Assembly (NCBI GenBank): GCA_017464565.1
Contig: JAFTZH010000020.1
Coordinates: forward strand, 1 to 54,477
Direction: 5' to 3'
DNA: 54,477 nt
Source: Clostridia bacterium
GTDB taxonomy: Bacteria; Bacillota; Clostridia; Oscillospirales; CAG-272
Part shown: positions 8,052 to 17,037 of the stretch, one piece after another
Position numbering within the stretch: position 1 is the first letter of the stretch
How the letters are laid out: every line of letters starts with the position of its first letter
Translations under genes and position numbers: made by a program
The notes under the pieces: model-generated
Database searches by the model: none
What the model was told of the DNA's origin: nothing
Seen by the model: the letters and a program-made list of their open reading frames with translations, nothing else

Positions 8052-9095
8052 ATGAAGATAATCGTTGACGCTATGGGCGGAGATAACGCCCCGAATGAGA
8101 TACTTAAAGGCGTATGCGCGTCATACGCCGAAAATCCGAAAGCGGAGTATATTCTCGTAGGAGACAAAAAGAGGATAGAGAGAGCCGCCGCGGAAAATAA
8201 TATAGACGTAAGCAAATTCAATATAGTACATACGAGCGAGGTCATCACTATGGAGGACAATCCGCTTTGCGTAACCCGCGAGAAAAGCTCGTCCTCTATG
8301 GGAAAGGGTCTTCATATGCTTGCCGACGGAGAGGGCGACGCTTTCGTGAGCGCGGGCAATACGGGGGCTTTGTTTGCGGGCGCGTCTCTTATCGTCAGAC
8401 GTCCCGCGGGAGTAAAGCGCGCGGCGATAGGCGCGCTGCTTCCTATGGACCCGCCTGTGCTTCTCTTGGATTCGGGCGCGAATATAAGCGTAACTCCCGA
8501 ATATCTTGAGCAGTTTGCCGTAATGGGCTCCGCTTATATGAAAAAGATACACGGAGTGGAGAAGCCGAGAGTGGGACTCCTCAACAATGGCTCGGAGGAC
8601 TGCAAGGGTACCGAGCTCCAGCTTCGCGCGTATAAGCTCCTTTCGGAATGTGAAATGATAAATTTCGTGGGGAACGTCGAGGCTAATATGGTTATGAGAG
8701 ACCGCTGCGACGTTCTTGTTACCGACGGATTTACGGGAAATATACTGCTTAAGAGCATTGAGGGAATGGGCAGACTTGCTCTCCATACTCTCAAAGACCT
8801 CTTTTACGCTAATACCAAGACCAAGATGGCGGCTCTTCTCGTAAAGAGCGAGCTGTCGGGAGTAAAAAAGAAATTTGATTCCTCCGAGTACGGCGGCGCG
8901 CCTATTCTGGGAATAGCGAAGCCCGTCATAAAAGCACACGGCTCGTCAAAGGAAAAGGCGTTCAAGAACGCGCTCAGACAGGCGATATTCTGCGTTGACG
9001 CGGGAGTGAGCGGCAGTATCTCGTCGGATATGCAAAAGCTTTCCGATATACAGAAAGCCCGCAAGGCAACGACAGAGGCTTCCGATAAGGAATGA
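8052..9095 (+). CDS. plsX: Phosphate acyltransferase PlsX
   Basis: Converts acyl-ACP to acyl-phosphate, the acyl donor for PlsY in membrane phospholipid synthesis. The 347-residue protein begins MKIIVDAMGGDNAP, as the family does, and contains FVSAGNTGALFAGA and VTDGFTGNILLKS. ATG 8052 is preferred: TGAGG lies 6-7 nt upstream, while ATG 8040 has no ribosome site. rnc follows after 19 bp. The acpP gene, often found between these two in Firmicutes, is absent. Confidence 0.96.
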   Translation: MKIIVDAMGGDNAPNEILKGVCASYAENPKAEYILVGDKKRIERAAAENNIDVSKFNIVHTSEVITMEDNPLCVTREKSSSSMGKGLHMLADGEGDAFVSAGNTGALFAGASLIVRRPAGVKRAAIGALLPMDPPVLLLDSGANISVTPEYLEQFAVMGSAYMKKIHGVEKPRVGLLNNGSEDCKGTELQLRAYKLLSECEMINFVGNVEANMVMRDRCDVLVTDGFTGNILLKSIEGMGRLALHTLKDLFYANTKTKMAALLVKSELSGVKKKFDSSEYGGAPILGIAKPVIKAHGSSKEKAFKNALRQAIFCVDAGVSGSISSDMQKLSDIQKARKATTEASDKE

Positions 9096-9114
9096 TTTAT
9101 ATAAGGGGTAAGAA

Positions 9115-9834
9115 ATGAGTCCAAGTTCTTTTTACGGGCTTGAAAAAGCTATATCGTATAAATTCAAAAATGAAAGAATACTCGCGGAGGCGCTTACGCA
9201 CGCTTCTTTCGCCAATGAAATGCGTTCCAAAAGAATGAACGTTCCATGCAACGAAAGGCTTGAATTTTTGGGAGATTCCGTCTTATCTATAATCGTCAGC
9301 GAATATCTCTATTCGCATTACAGTGAGCGTCCCGAGGGCGAGCTTACCAAGCTGCGCGCCGCCGTCGTTCAATCGTCGGCGCTTGCGGGATACGCAAGGC
9401 AGATAGGACTTGGGGGTTATCTTTTCCTCGGACACGGGGAGGAGAAAAGCAACGGCAGGGACAGGCAATCGCTCTTGGAGAACGCTTTTGAAGCGTTGCT
9501 GGCGGCTGTCTATCTTGACGCGGGTGAGAACGGTAAGGAGTGCGTGAGCGCCTTTTTGCTTCCTCTCGTTATCCGTGAGCTTGACAGAATAGACAGGGAA
9601 AATATACACAGCGATTTCAAGACCGAGCTTCAGCAGCTCATACAGCAGGCAGAGGGAGATTTTCTCGAATACGTTACCGTCGGAGAGAGCGGTCCCGATC
9701 ACGACAAGACCTTTTCGGTCGAGGCGCGTCTTAACTCAAACGTCATAGGCAGGGGAACGGGAAAGACCAAGCGCGAGGCAGAGCAGAACGCCGCGAGAGA
9801 AGCGCTTACGCTTTTCGGAGAGATAGAAAATTAA
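9115..9834 (+). CDS. rnc: Ribonuclease III
   Basis: Double-strand-specific endoribonuclease that processes rRNA precursors and structured mRNAs. The 239-residue protein has the signature NERLEFLGDS at residues 46-55, which includes Glu and Asp metal ligands, the second metal-binding block ENAFEALLAAVYLD, and a C-terminal double-stranded-RNA-binding domain (about 165-235, ending TKREAEQNAAREAL). AAGGGG lies upstream of the ATG. The plsX-rnc-smc-ftsY order is conserved in Firmicutes, here with one radical SAM gene inserted between rnc and smc. Confidence 0.97.
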   Translation: MSPSSFYGLEKAISYKFKNERILAEALTHASFANEMRSKRMNVPCNERLEFLGDSVLSIIVSEYLYSHYSERPEGELTKLRAAVVQSSALAGYARQIGLGGYLFLGHGEEKSNGRDRQSLLENAFEALLAAVYLDAGENGKECVSAFLLPLVIRELDRIDRENIHSDFKTELQQLIQQAEGDFLEYVTVGESGPDHDKTFSVEARLNSNVIGRGTGKTKREAEQNAAREALTLFGEIEN

Positions 9835-9852
9835 GTACGCTTAAATACAGTA

Positions 9853-9885
9853 TTCACCGCCGAGACTTACGGCGGTGAAGCTTTT
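9853..9885 (+). terminator. Probable intrinsic terminator after rnc
   Basis: TTCACCGCCG at 9853-9862 pairs perfectly with CGGCGGTGAA at 9870-9879 around a 7-nt loop, followed by GCTTTT. The T-run is short, so termination may be partial. Confidence 0.65.
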
Positions 9886-9898
9886 ATGGAGAAACCTG

Positions 9899-10933
9899 AT
9901 GAAAAAGCATATAAATATACCGATATTCATACCGCACCTTGGCTGTCCGAACAACTGCGTTTTCTGCAATCAGCGTTCTATTTCGGGCAGAATGAGCTTT
10001 GACCCTGCCGACGCGGAGAGACAGATAGACGAGGTACTTGCCACTCTCCCCGAGGATACCGAGAGGGAGATAGCTTTTTTCGGAGGCTCGTTTACCGGAA
10101 TTGACAGAGAGCTTATGCTGTATCTTCTCGGTATAGCGAAGAGATACGTTGACGAGGGCAAGGCGGGAGGAATAAGGCTTTCCACCCGTCCCGATTACAT
10201 AGACGAGGAAAGGCTGGATATACTCGCGGAGTACGGCGTTACGGCGGTCGAGCTTGGACTTCAGAGTATGGACGCGGAGGTGCTTGCTGCGTCAAAGCGC
10301 GGACATACCGTGCTCGACGCGGAGAGAGCCTGCTCGCTTATCAAGCAATACGGCTTTGAGCTTATAGGTCAGATGATGATAGGGCTTCCCGCCTCCACCC
10401 CCGAAAAAGAGACGCTTACGGCGGAGAAAATATGCGCTATGGGCGCCGACGGAGCGAGAGTATATCCGACGGTGGTTTTTTACGAAACCGAGCTTTGTCA
10501 GATGGCGGAGAGAGGAGAGTATACTCCGCTTGCGGAGGAGGACGCGGTCGAGCGGACGAAAAACGTCCTCGCCGTATTTGACGCTCACGGCGTGCCTTGC
10601 ATAAGAGTAGGGCTTTGCGCGTCCGAAAATCTTTCCGACGAGGGCGAGGTCTACGGAGGAGCCAATCAGAGCGCGATAGGAGAGCTGGCTATGGGAGAGC
10701 TTTACCTTGAGAGAATATGCGATATTCTCGATAAACGCCCCGATATCAGAGGAAACTGCCTTACGATATACGCGCCCGTCGGGGCGGTATCGAAGGTCGC
10801 GGGACAAAATAAGCGGAATAAAATAAAAATATGTAAAAAATATGGCTTCAATAAGATAAAAATCCTTGAAAAAAGAGAAATTATAGGTTATAATATTATA
10901 TTAGATTGTAAAGATATTTCAGCGGAAAAATAA
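9899..10933 (+). CDS. Radical SAM protein, Elp3-like
   Basis: A 344-residue radical S-adenosylmethionine enzyme. The 4Fe-4S cluster motif is C16-x3-C20-x2-C23 (CPNNCVFCNQ), followed by FFGGSFTGI and ELGLQSM blocks typical of the Elp3/MiaB-like barrel. Elp3-type proteins act on tRNA wobble uridine, but this one lacks an obvious acetyltransferase domain, so the substrate is unknown. Genes of this type commonly sit before smc in Clostridia. The start ATG 9899 has GGAG at 9888-9891. The C-terminal 40 residues are Lys/Ile-rich and AT-rich at the DNA level, and they carry the smc promoter. Confidence 0.85.
   Translation: MKKHINIPIFIPHLGCPNNCVFCNQRSISGRMSFDPADAERQIDEVLATLPEDTEREIAFFGGSFTGIDRELMLYLLGIAKRYVDEGKAGGIRLSTRPDYIDEERLDILAEYGVTAVELGLQSMDAEVLAASKRGHTVLDAERACSLIKQYGFELIGQMMIGLPASTPEKETLTAEKICAMGADGARVYPTVVFYETELCQMAERGEYTPLAEEDAVERTKNVLAVFDAHGVPCIRVGLCASENLSDEGEVYGGANQSAIGELAMGELYLERICDILDKRPDIRGNCLTIYAPVGAVSKVAGQNKRNKIKICKKYGFNKIKILEKREIIGYNIILDCKDISAEK
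10866..10894 (+). promoter_or_regulatory. Sigma-A promoter for smc, inside the upstream gene
   Basis: TTGAAA at 10866-10871, a 17-bp spacer and TATAAT at 10889-10894, within the AT-rich 3' end of the radical SAM gene and 62 bp before the smc start. Confidence 0.75.
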
Positions 10934-10955
10934 AAATTCCGAAAGGAGAAACGAA

Positions 10956-13900
10956 GTGTATCTCAAATCACTCGAACTGCAGGGCTTTAAATCTTTTCCC
11001 GATAAAACGAAGCTTACCTTTGAGGGAGGATCGACGGTAATAGTCGGACCCAACGGAAGCGGAAAATCGAATATATCGGACGCTATGCGATGGGTGCTGG
11101 GCGAGGTCTCCTCAAAGAGCATCAGAGGAACGAAGATGGAGGATATCATCTTCGGAGGAGCGGACAGCCGAAAGCCTATGGGATACGCCGAGGTGTCTGT
11201 TACCTTTGACAACCGCGAGATGATAGGCAGGCTCGATTGCCCCTACGACGAGGTTACGGTGACGAGACGCTACTACCGCGCGGGAGAGAGCGAGTATTAT
11301 ATAAACCGCCGTGCCGTCCGTCTGCGCGATATATACGAGCTGTTTATGAATACGGGTATCGGACGTGACGGATATTCGATAATCGGTCAGGGAAAGATTG
11401 CCGAGATAATATCCCGCAAGAGCGACGAGAGGAGAAGCATTTTCGAGGACGCTTCGGGTATAGCGAAATACCGCCTTAAAAAGAGCGATACCGAGAGAAA
11501 GCTCAAGGCTACCGAAGAAAATATGACGAGAATAAACGACGTATTTACCGAGGTGGCGTCTCAGGTCGGACCACTTGAGAGGGAAGCGGAGAAGGCGAAA
11601 AAGGCTATCGACCTTCTTGAAACCAAAAAGAAAGTAGACATACAGCTATGGCTTTACGATACCGAAAAGCTCAGGGACGATCTTTCAAAGACAGAGGATA
11701 ATTTTAAGCGCGCGGAGTTTGATCTTCAGACCGCGGAGGACGCGATAAAAACCTTTGAGGTGCAGAACGAAAGGCTTTTCGAGGCTTCGCAGACCAACAA
11801 GCTCGCTTCAGAAAAGCTGCTTGGAGAGATAAAGGCGTGCACCGCCGACAATCACGCGCTTGACAGCGAATACAGGGTTACCGAAACCAATATACTGCAC
11901 ACCAAGGAAATGATAGCGGAGGCAGAGGGCAACGCGGCGTCGGCAAAGAGATCGGCGGAGAACGAGGCTCTTTTGAGCGGTGAGAGAGCGAAAAAAATCG
12001 CCGAGCTTGAAAAGCTGCTGGACGAGCGGCGCGCGGAGCATCAAGCGGTAAGCGACGAGCAGAAGGGCTGCGAGGCGCGGGCGCGCGAGCTTGATTTTGA
12101 GATTGCGCGCGCTCTTGAAGATATAAGAGTGCTTGACGCCGAGGCGGTAGACGTAAAGGTAAGAACGTCTGTGCTTGAAAACACGAGAGCTTCGGGAAGC
12201 GATAAAAACGCCTCTATCCTCGGAGAGATAGCCGAATACGAGAAGATATCTGATGATTTGAAAAAGCAGTGCGCTTCGGCTAAAAAATCGGCTGACGAAT
12301 TCGCGTCCGCCGTCGGGGAGACCGAAAACGCGGTGTCCTCTCTTGCGGAGAAGCTTTCAGCGCTTTACGAAAAAAGAGATAACGAAAGCTCCGAGCTTTC
12401 CGCTCTCAAGCTCCGCAGAGATTCGATAACGCAGAGAATAGAGAACTTCAAGATAATGGAACAGCAGTTCGAGGGATATTCGGGAAGCGTCAGATACGTT
12501 ATGAAGCAGTATTCCGAGAACAGAATAACCGACAGAAACGGTGCTCCGTGCGGTAAGATATACGGACCGCTCAGCAAGGTCATAAGCGTTGAGGACAGGT
12601 TCGTTACGGCGATAGAGACCGCTCTCGGAGCGAATCTCCAGCATATAGTCGTTGAGGACGAGAGCGTTGCCAAGGCGGCAATGTTCGCGCTTCGCAAGGC
12701 GGAGGCGGGCAGAGCTACCTTCTTCCCGTTATCCTCTATGAGAGGACAGACTCCCACGAGGGAGACGCGGGACGCTTCGGGCTTTGCGGGATATATCGCG
12801 GTTGCCGACGAGCTGGTAGGCTGTGATTCGAAGTTTTCCGAGGTCGTTTCGGGACTTCTCGGAAGAACGGTGATATTTGACAATATTGATAACGCTACCG
12901 CTATGGCGAAGAGCCTCGGGTACAGAGTAAAAGCGGTTACGCTCGACGGTCAGCAGATAAACGTGGGAGGCTCGTTTACGGGAGGCTCGGTAAAGCAGAA
13001 GGGAAATATCCTCGGACGCGCCGGCGAGATAAAACGACTTGAGGAAGAGGAGACAGCCCTTGCTTCCGCTCTGAAAAAAGCCGAAAAGAGCGTGTCGGAG
13101 CTTTCTGCGGTTATTGCCGACTGTGAGGACGAGAGAGATTCGGCAGAGGAGAAAAAGAAAATACTTCTCGTTATGCAAAGCTCGGAGCAGACGAAGTACG
13201 AGCAGATAGCCGCAAAGCTTGAAGCCAACGACACTCTTATAGAAAAGCTTCGTTACGACTTTGAGGAGCTGAACCGCCTTAAAGTACGTTACGACGAGGA
13301 TATAGAGGCTTTTGAACGCCGCGAGTCGGAGCTTAAGGCGCAGATAGCCGAGATATCCGCGTTCAGGGAAGCGAAGGATATAGAGCGCTCCGAGCTGCTT
13401 GACAGAAAAGCAGAGGCGGAAGAAAAAATGACCGCCCTGTTTATCTCGCTCAGCGAGGTCCAGAAGGATATCGAGACCGAAAATTCTATGATGCGGATGT
13501 CGCAGTCTCATATAGACGATTTTACGGCACAGCTCGGTATGCTTGAGGAGCGGATAGCAGAGCTTAACGCGAAGATAAAGGAGTACGGCGAGCTTCAGGA
13601 AGAAAACCGACGCAGATTCTCCGAGGGTGAGCGAAAGCTGGCAGAACTCAACGCGGAGAGAGCTAAGGCCGAAGAGGGCGGATTTGAGTTTGAGCGCAAA
13701 TTGAACGAGGTTAATTCCAAAATGCGCGAGAAAATGTCCCAGAAGGAGCTTATATTCCGCGACTATTCAAAGCTTGAAAACAAGCTGTCTAATCTCAGGG
13801 ACGAGCAGGATAAGCTGGCGACGAAGCTGTGGGACGAGCACGAGCTGACGAGAAACGAGGCTCTCGCTCTCGGTTACCCGTCTATCAGCGCCTCCGAGCG

Positions 13901-14588
13901 CCCCGAAATATCGGCAAAGCAGACCGAGTGCCGAAACAAGCTGCGCGCGCTCGGAAACGTTGACCTTGACGCCGTAAGCAAGTATAAGGAGCTTAAGGCT
14001 AGATACGATTATATGGATTCGCAGATAAAGGACCTTACCGCGTCGCGCGACGACCTGCTTGATATCATAAGCAAGCTTGAGGGCGAGATGAAGACGGCGT
14101 TTATAGATTCCTTTAATCAGATAAACGAGAACTTTAACAAAACCTTCGCGGAGCTGTTCGGCGGAGGCTCGGCGGAGCTTTCTCTTACCGACCCCGACAA
14201 CGTTCTCGAGAGCGGAATAGAGATAAAAGCAGCGCCTCCCGGAAAGATAATCAAGAACCTCGTTCAGCTTTCGGGCGGAGAGCAGTCGTTTATCGCGATA
14301 GCGCTTTTCTTCGCGATACTTCAAGTCAACCCCACGCCCTTCTGTATACTCGACGAGATAGAGGCGGCGCTTGATGAGGTGAACGTCGCGAGATTCGCGG
14401 AATACATAAAGAGATACGCGAGCGGAACGCAGTTTATTCTGATAACTCACCGCCGCGGAACTATGGAAGCGGCAAACAGGCTCTACGGCGTAACTATGCC
14501 GGAGAGAGGCATATCAAAGGTGCTTGAGCTTGATATTGCTGATATTTCAAAGAAAAAAGGAGAAGATTGGGATGGCATTTTTGGATAA
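10956..14588 (+). CDS. smc: Chromosome segregation ATPase SMC
   Basis: Structural maintenance of chromosomes protein, the core of the SMC-ScpAB condensin complex that compacts and separates sister chromosomes. The 1210-residue protein has the N-terminal Walker A GPNGSGKS at 31-38, two long coiled-coil stretches, a hinge at about 500-690 (GYSGSVRYVMKQYSE, GAPCGKIYGPLS), and a C-terminal head with LSGGEQSF and Walker B ILDEIEAALDE. The start is GTG 10956, with AAAGGAG at 10942-10948. It overlaps ftsY by 17 nt, indicating translational coupling. Confidence 0.97.
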   Translation: MYLKSLELQGFKSFPDKTKLTFEGGSTVIVGPNGSGKSNISDAMRWVLGEVSSKSIRGTKMEDIIFGGADSRKPMGYAEVSVTFDNREMIGRLDCPYDEVTVTRRYYRAGESEYYINRRAVRLRDIYELFMNTGIGRDGYSIIGQGKIAEIISRKSDERRSIFEDASGIAKYRLKKSDTERKLKATEENMTRINDVFTEVASQVGPLEREAEKAKKAIDLLETKKKVDIQLWLYDTEKLRDDLSKTEDNFKRAEFDLQTAEDAIKTFEVQNERLFEASQTNKLASEKLLGEIKACTADNHALDSEYRVTETNILHTKEMIAEAEGNAASAKRSAENEALLSGERAKKIAELEKLLDERRAEHQAVSDEQKGCEARARELDFEIARALEDIRVLDAEAVDVKVRTSVLENTRASGSDKNASILGEIAEYEKISDDLKKQCASAKKSADEFASAVGETENAVSSLAEKLSALYEKRDNESSELSALKLRRDSITQRIENFKIMEQQFEGYSGSVRYVMKQYSENRITDRNGAPCGKIYGPLSKVISVEDRFVTAIETALGANLQHIVVEDESVAKAAMFALRKAEAGRATFFPLSSMRGQTPTRETRDASGFAGYIAVADELVGCDSKFSEVVSGLLGRTVIFDNIDNATAMAKSLGYRVKAVTLDGQQINVGGSFTGGSVKQKGNILGRAGEIKRLEEEETALASALKKAEKSVSELSAVIADCEDERDSAEEKKKILLVMQSSEQTKYEQIAAKLEANDTLIEKLRYDFEELNRLKVRYDEDIEAFERRESELKAQIAEISAFREAKDIERSELLDRKAEAEEKMTALFISLSEVQKDIETENSMMRMSQSHIDDFTAQLGMLEERIAELNAKIKEYGELQEENRRRFSEGERKLAELNAERAKAEEGGFEFERKLNEVNSKMREKMSQKELIFRDYSKLENKLSNLRDEQDKLATKLWDEHELTRNEALALGYPSISASERPEISAKQTECRNKLRALGNVDLDAVSKYKELKARYDYMDSQIKDLTASRDDLLDIISKLEGEMKTAFIDSFNQINENFNKTFAELFGGGSAELSLTDPDNVLESGIEIKAAPPGKIIKNLVQLSGGEQSFIAIALFFAILQVNPTPFCILDEIEAALDEVNVARFAEYIKRYASGTQFILITHRRGTMEAANRLYGVTMPERGISKVLELDIADISKKKGEDWDGIFG

Positions 14589-15477
14589 GCTGAAAGCGGG
14601 GCTTTCAAAAACGAAAAATGCGATTTTCGGACAGATAGACGATATTCTTAAGGTATTCGTCAAGGTAGACGAGGAGCTTCTTGAGGAGCTTGAGGAGCTT
14701 CTTATATGCTCGGACGTAGGCGTTGCGGCTACCGAGGAGATAATAGAGGAGCTCAGAGAGCAGATAAAGGACGGAAGGCTTAAGGAAAAGGACCAGGTTA
14801 TAGGCGCGCTCAAGGGTATACTTGAGAAAATGATAGGAGAGGGCGAGCCTCTGAAGCTTGAATCCGCTCCGTCGGTGATACTCGTTATAGGAGTGAACGG
14901 CGCGGGCAAAACCACCTCTATCGGCAAGATATCGAACAGACTTATAAAGCAGGGCAGGAAGGTCGTCGTGGCGGCGGCGGATACCTTCCGCGCGGCGGCG
15001 ATAGATCAGCTTGCGGTCTGGTGCGAGAGGTCGGGAGCCGATATAGTGAAGCAGAGCGAGGGCAGCGATCCCGCCGCAGTTGTTTACGACGCTATCGGAT
15101 ACGCCAAGAGCAAAAAGGCTGACGTGCTTATAATAGATACCGCGGGACGCCTTCATAACAAAAAGAATCTTATGAACGAGCTTTCAAAGATAAACAGGGT
15201 TATCGAGCGTGAGCTTCCCGACGCGTCGCGGGAAAACCTTCTCGTGCTTGACGCGACGACGGGACAGAACGCCGTCCTTCAGGCGAAGGAATTCAGAAAC
15301 TCCGCCGATATAACCGGACTCGTTCTCAACAAGCTTGACGGAACCGCGAAGGGCGGTATCGTTCTTTCAATAAAGAAGGAGCTGAATATCCCCGTTAAGT
15401 TCATAGGCGTCGGAGAGAAGATAGACGATATGCAGGAGTTTGAAGCCTCCGAATTCGTAAACGCCCTGTTTGATTGA
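14572..15477 (+). CDS. ftsY: Signal recognition particle receptor FtsY
   Basis: SRP-receptor GTPase that docks ribosome-SRP complexes to the membrane translocon. The 301-residue protein lacks the long acidic A-domain of E. coli FtsY and consists of the N and G domains, with GVNGAGKTT at 107-115, DTAGRLH and LNKLDGTAKGG. AAAAGGAG supports ATG 14572, inside the end of smc. The next gene starts 7 nt after the stop codon and uses a ribosome site overlapping it. Confidence 0.97.
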   Translation: MAFLDKLKAGLSKTKNAIFGQIDDILKVFVKVDEELLEELEELLICSDVGVAATEEIIEELREQIKDGRLKEKDQVIGALKGILEKMIGEGEPLKLESAPSVILVIGVNGAGKTTSIGKISNRLIKQGRKVVVAAADTFRAAAIDQLAVWCERSGADIVKQSEGSDPAAVVYDAIGYAKSKKADVLIIDTAGRLHNKKNLMNELSKINRVIERELPDASRENLLVLDATTGQNAVLQAKEFRNSADITGLVLNKLDGTAKGGIVLSIKKELNIPVKFIGVGEKIDDMQEFEASEFVNALFD

Positions 15478-15484
15478 GGTGCGT

Positions 15485-16081
15485 ATGAAGATAGTATTGG
15501 CATCGAGAAACAAGCACAAGATAAGCGAGCTTCAAACGCTCCTCGGAAAATATATCGAGGGGATAGAGATACTCTCGCTTGACGACGCGGGTATTTACGG
15601 CGAGATAGAGGAGAATGGAAACAGCTTTTCCGAAAACGCGCTTATAAAGGCTAAAGCCGCGGCAGTCTCTGGGTATATAGGAATCGGAGACGATTCGGGA
15701 CTTGAGGTGACCGCTCTCGGCGGAGCGCCGGGGATATATTCCGCGAGATACGCGGGCGGACACGGAGACGACGCCGCAAACAACGAGCTTTTGCTTAAAA
15801 ATCTCGTCGGAGTCTCCGACAGAAGCGCGCGCTTCGTCTGCGCTTTGGCTTGCGTTTTTCCCGACGGCAGAGAGTCCTTGTGCGTGCTCGGAGAGGCAAA
15901 AGGAGAGATAATATCGGAATACCGCGGAGCAGGCGGATTCGGTTACGACCCGCTGTTCTATTTCCCGCCTCTTGAAAAGACCTTTGGAGAGCTTACGGCG
16001 GAAGAAAAAAACAAGGTATCTCACAGAAGCGACGCTATAAAAAAGCTTGCCGAGGCTTTGAGAAGCAGAGAAATAAAATAA
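15485..16081 (+). CDS. rdgB: XTP/dITP diphosphatase (RdgB/HAM1 family)
   Basis: Hydrolyses non-canonical purine triphosphates (dITP, XTP) to monophosphates and pyrophosphate, keeping them out of DNA and RNA. The 198-residue protein shows the family motifs ASRNKHK near the N-terminus, GDDSGLEV and, near the C-terminus, FGYDPLFY and VSHRSDAIKKL. GAGGTG overlapping the ftsY stop is its ribosome binding site, supporting ATG 15485 and coupling to ftsY. Confidence 0.95.
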   Translation: MKIVLASRNKHKISELQTLLGKYIEGIEILSLDDAGIYGEIEENGNSFSENALIKAKAAAVSGYIGIGDDSGLEVTALGGAPGIYSARYAGGHGDDAANNELLLKNLVGVSDRSARFVCALACVFPDGRESLCVLGEAKGEIISEYRGAGGFGYDPLFYFPPLEKTFGELTAEEKNKVSHRSDAIKKLAEALRSREIK

Positions 16082-16105
16082 CGGAATAAAATTCAGAGGA
16101 AAAAT

Positions 16106-16393
16106 ATGATAACTTCAAAACAGAGAGCGTATCTGCGCTCGCTCGCCAATTCCGAGCCGACCATTATGCAGATTGGCAAGGGCGGAATAAGCGAGAATCT
16201 TATAAAGACTATATCCGACGCGCTTGAGGCGAGGGAGCTTATCAAGCTGTCGGTGCTGGAGAACTGCGACTATACGGCGAGAGAGGCGGCTGACGCGCTG
16301 AGCGAGGCCTGCGGCGCCGAGGTTGCTGGCGTTATCGGAAGAAAAATAATACTTTACCGCGAATCGGAGAATAATAAGAGAATAGAGCTTTGA
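16106..16393 (+). CDS. yhbY: YhbY-type KH-like RNA-binding protein
   Basis: A 95-residue CRM-domain protein that associates with pre-50S ribosomal particles in other bacteria. It begins MITSKQRAYLRSLA, has the diagnostic QIGKGGISENLI loop, and ends with IGRKIILYRES. AGAGGA precedes the ATG. It lies between rdgB and nadD, a common Firmicutes neighbourhood, and its stop overlaps the possible TTG start of nadD. Confidence 0.93.
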   Translation: MITSKQRAYLRSLANSEPTIMQIGKGGISENLIKTISDALEARELIKLSVLENCDYTAREAADALSEACGAEVAGVIGRKIILYRESENNKRIEL

Positions 16394-17037
16394 GTATTCA
16401 GGGCTTTTCGGAGGTGAGTACGATCTTTGACGAAAAATTGAGAGTAGGCATATACGGAGGGACGTTCGCTCCCGTTCACAACGGACACGTCGCCGCCGCC
16501 GAGGCTTTTATGAAGCAGATGAAGCTTGACTATCTCTACGTTATTCCGACCTATCTCCCCCCGCATAAAACGGTGGATTTTGCCGATGACCCGATACACA
16601 GACTGCGTATGTGCGAGCTTGCGTTTGCGGGTATTGACGGGGTAGTGGTTTCGGATATGGAGATAAGGCGCGGCGGAAAGAGCTATACCTACGATACGCT
16701 GAACGGACTTGCGGGAGAGGACAAAAAGCTGTTTATGCTGTGCGGAACCGATATGGTGCTGACCTTCGATACGTGGTATAAATTCGAGGATATCCTCAAG
16801 CTTTGCTACCCGTGTTACGTGAGAAGAGAAAACGACAAAATCATCGAAAACCGCATAATCGCGAAGATAACCGAATATTACGAAAAATACGGAGTTATGT
16901 TCAGGCGTATTCTTACCGAGACGATAGAAATATCCTCGACCGATATCAGGGGAGCCGTATCCGAGGGACGCGATATTTCGGATATGGTACCCGCGTTGGT
17001 CGCAAAATATATAAAGGAGAATAGGCTTTATGAATGA
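16390..17037 (+). CDS. nadD: Nicotinate-nucleotide adenylyltransferase
   Basis: Joins ATP and nicotinate mononucleotide to form deamido-NAD in NAD synthesis. The nucleotidyltransferase motif GIYGGTFAPVHNGH lies near the N-terminus and ISSTDIRG near the C-terminus. The start is uncertain. TTG 16390 overlaps the yhbY stop by 4 nt and gives the longest frame. GTG 16414 has a Shine-Dalgarno directly abutting it. TTG 16438 (M-R-V-G-I-Y-G-G) would match the family N-terminus but lacks a ribosome site. The strong GGAGGTGA at 16410-16417 is best placed for a rare ATC at 16423. yqeK overlaps its 3' end by 8 nt. Confidence 0.92.
   Translation: MSIQGFSEVSTIFDEKLRVGIYGGTFAPVHNGHVAAAEAFMKQMKLDYLYVIPTYLPPHKTVDFADDPIHRLRMCELAFAGIDGVVVSDMEIRRGGKSYTYDTLNGLAGEDKKLFMLCGTDMVLTFDTWYKFEDILKLCYPCYVRRENDKIIENRIIAKITEYYEKYGVMFRRILTETIEISSTDIRGAVSEGRDISDMVPALVAKYIKENRLYE

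Noticed and set aside
9875..9898. GTG 9875 as start of the radical SAM gene
   Set aside because: It lies in the terminator stem after rnc; ATG 9899 has a proper GGAG site and gives the family N-terminus.
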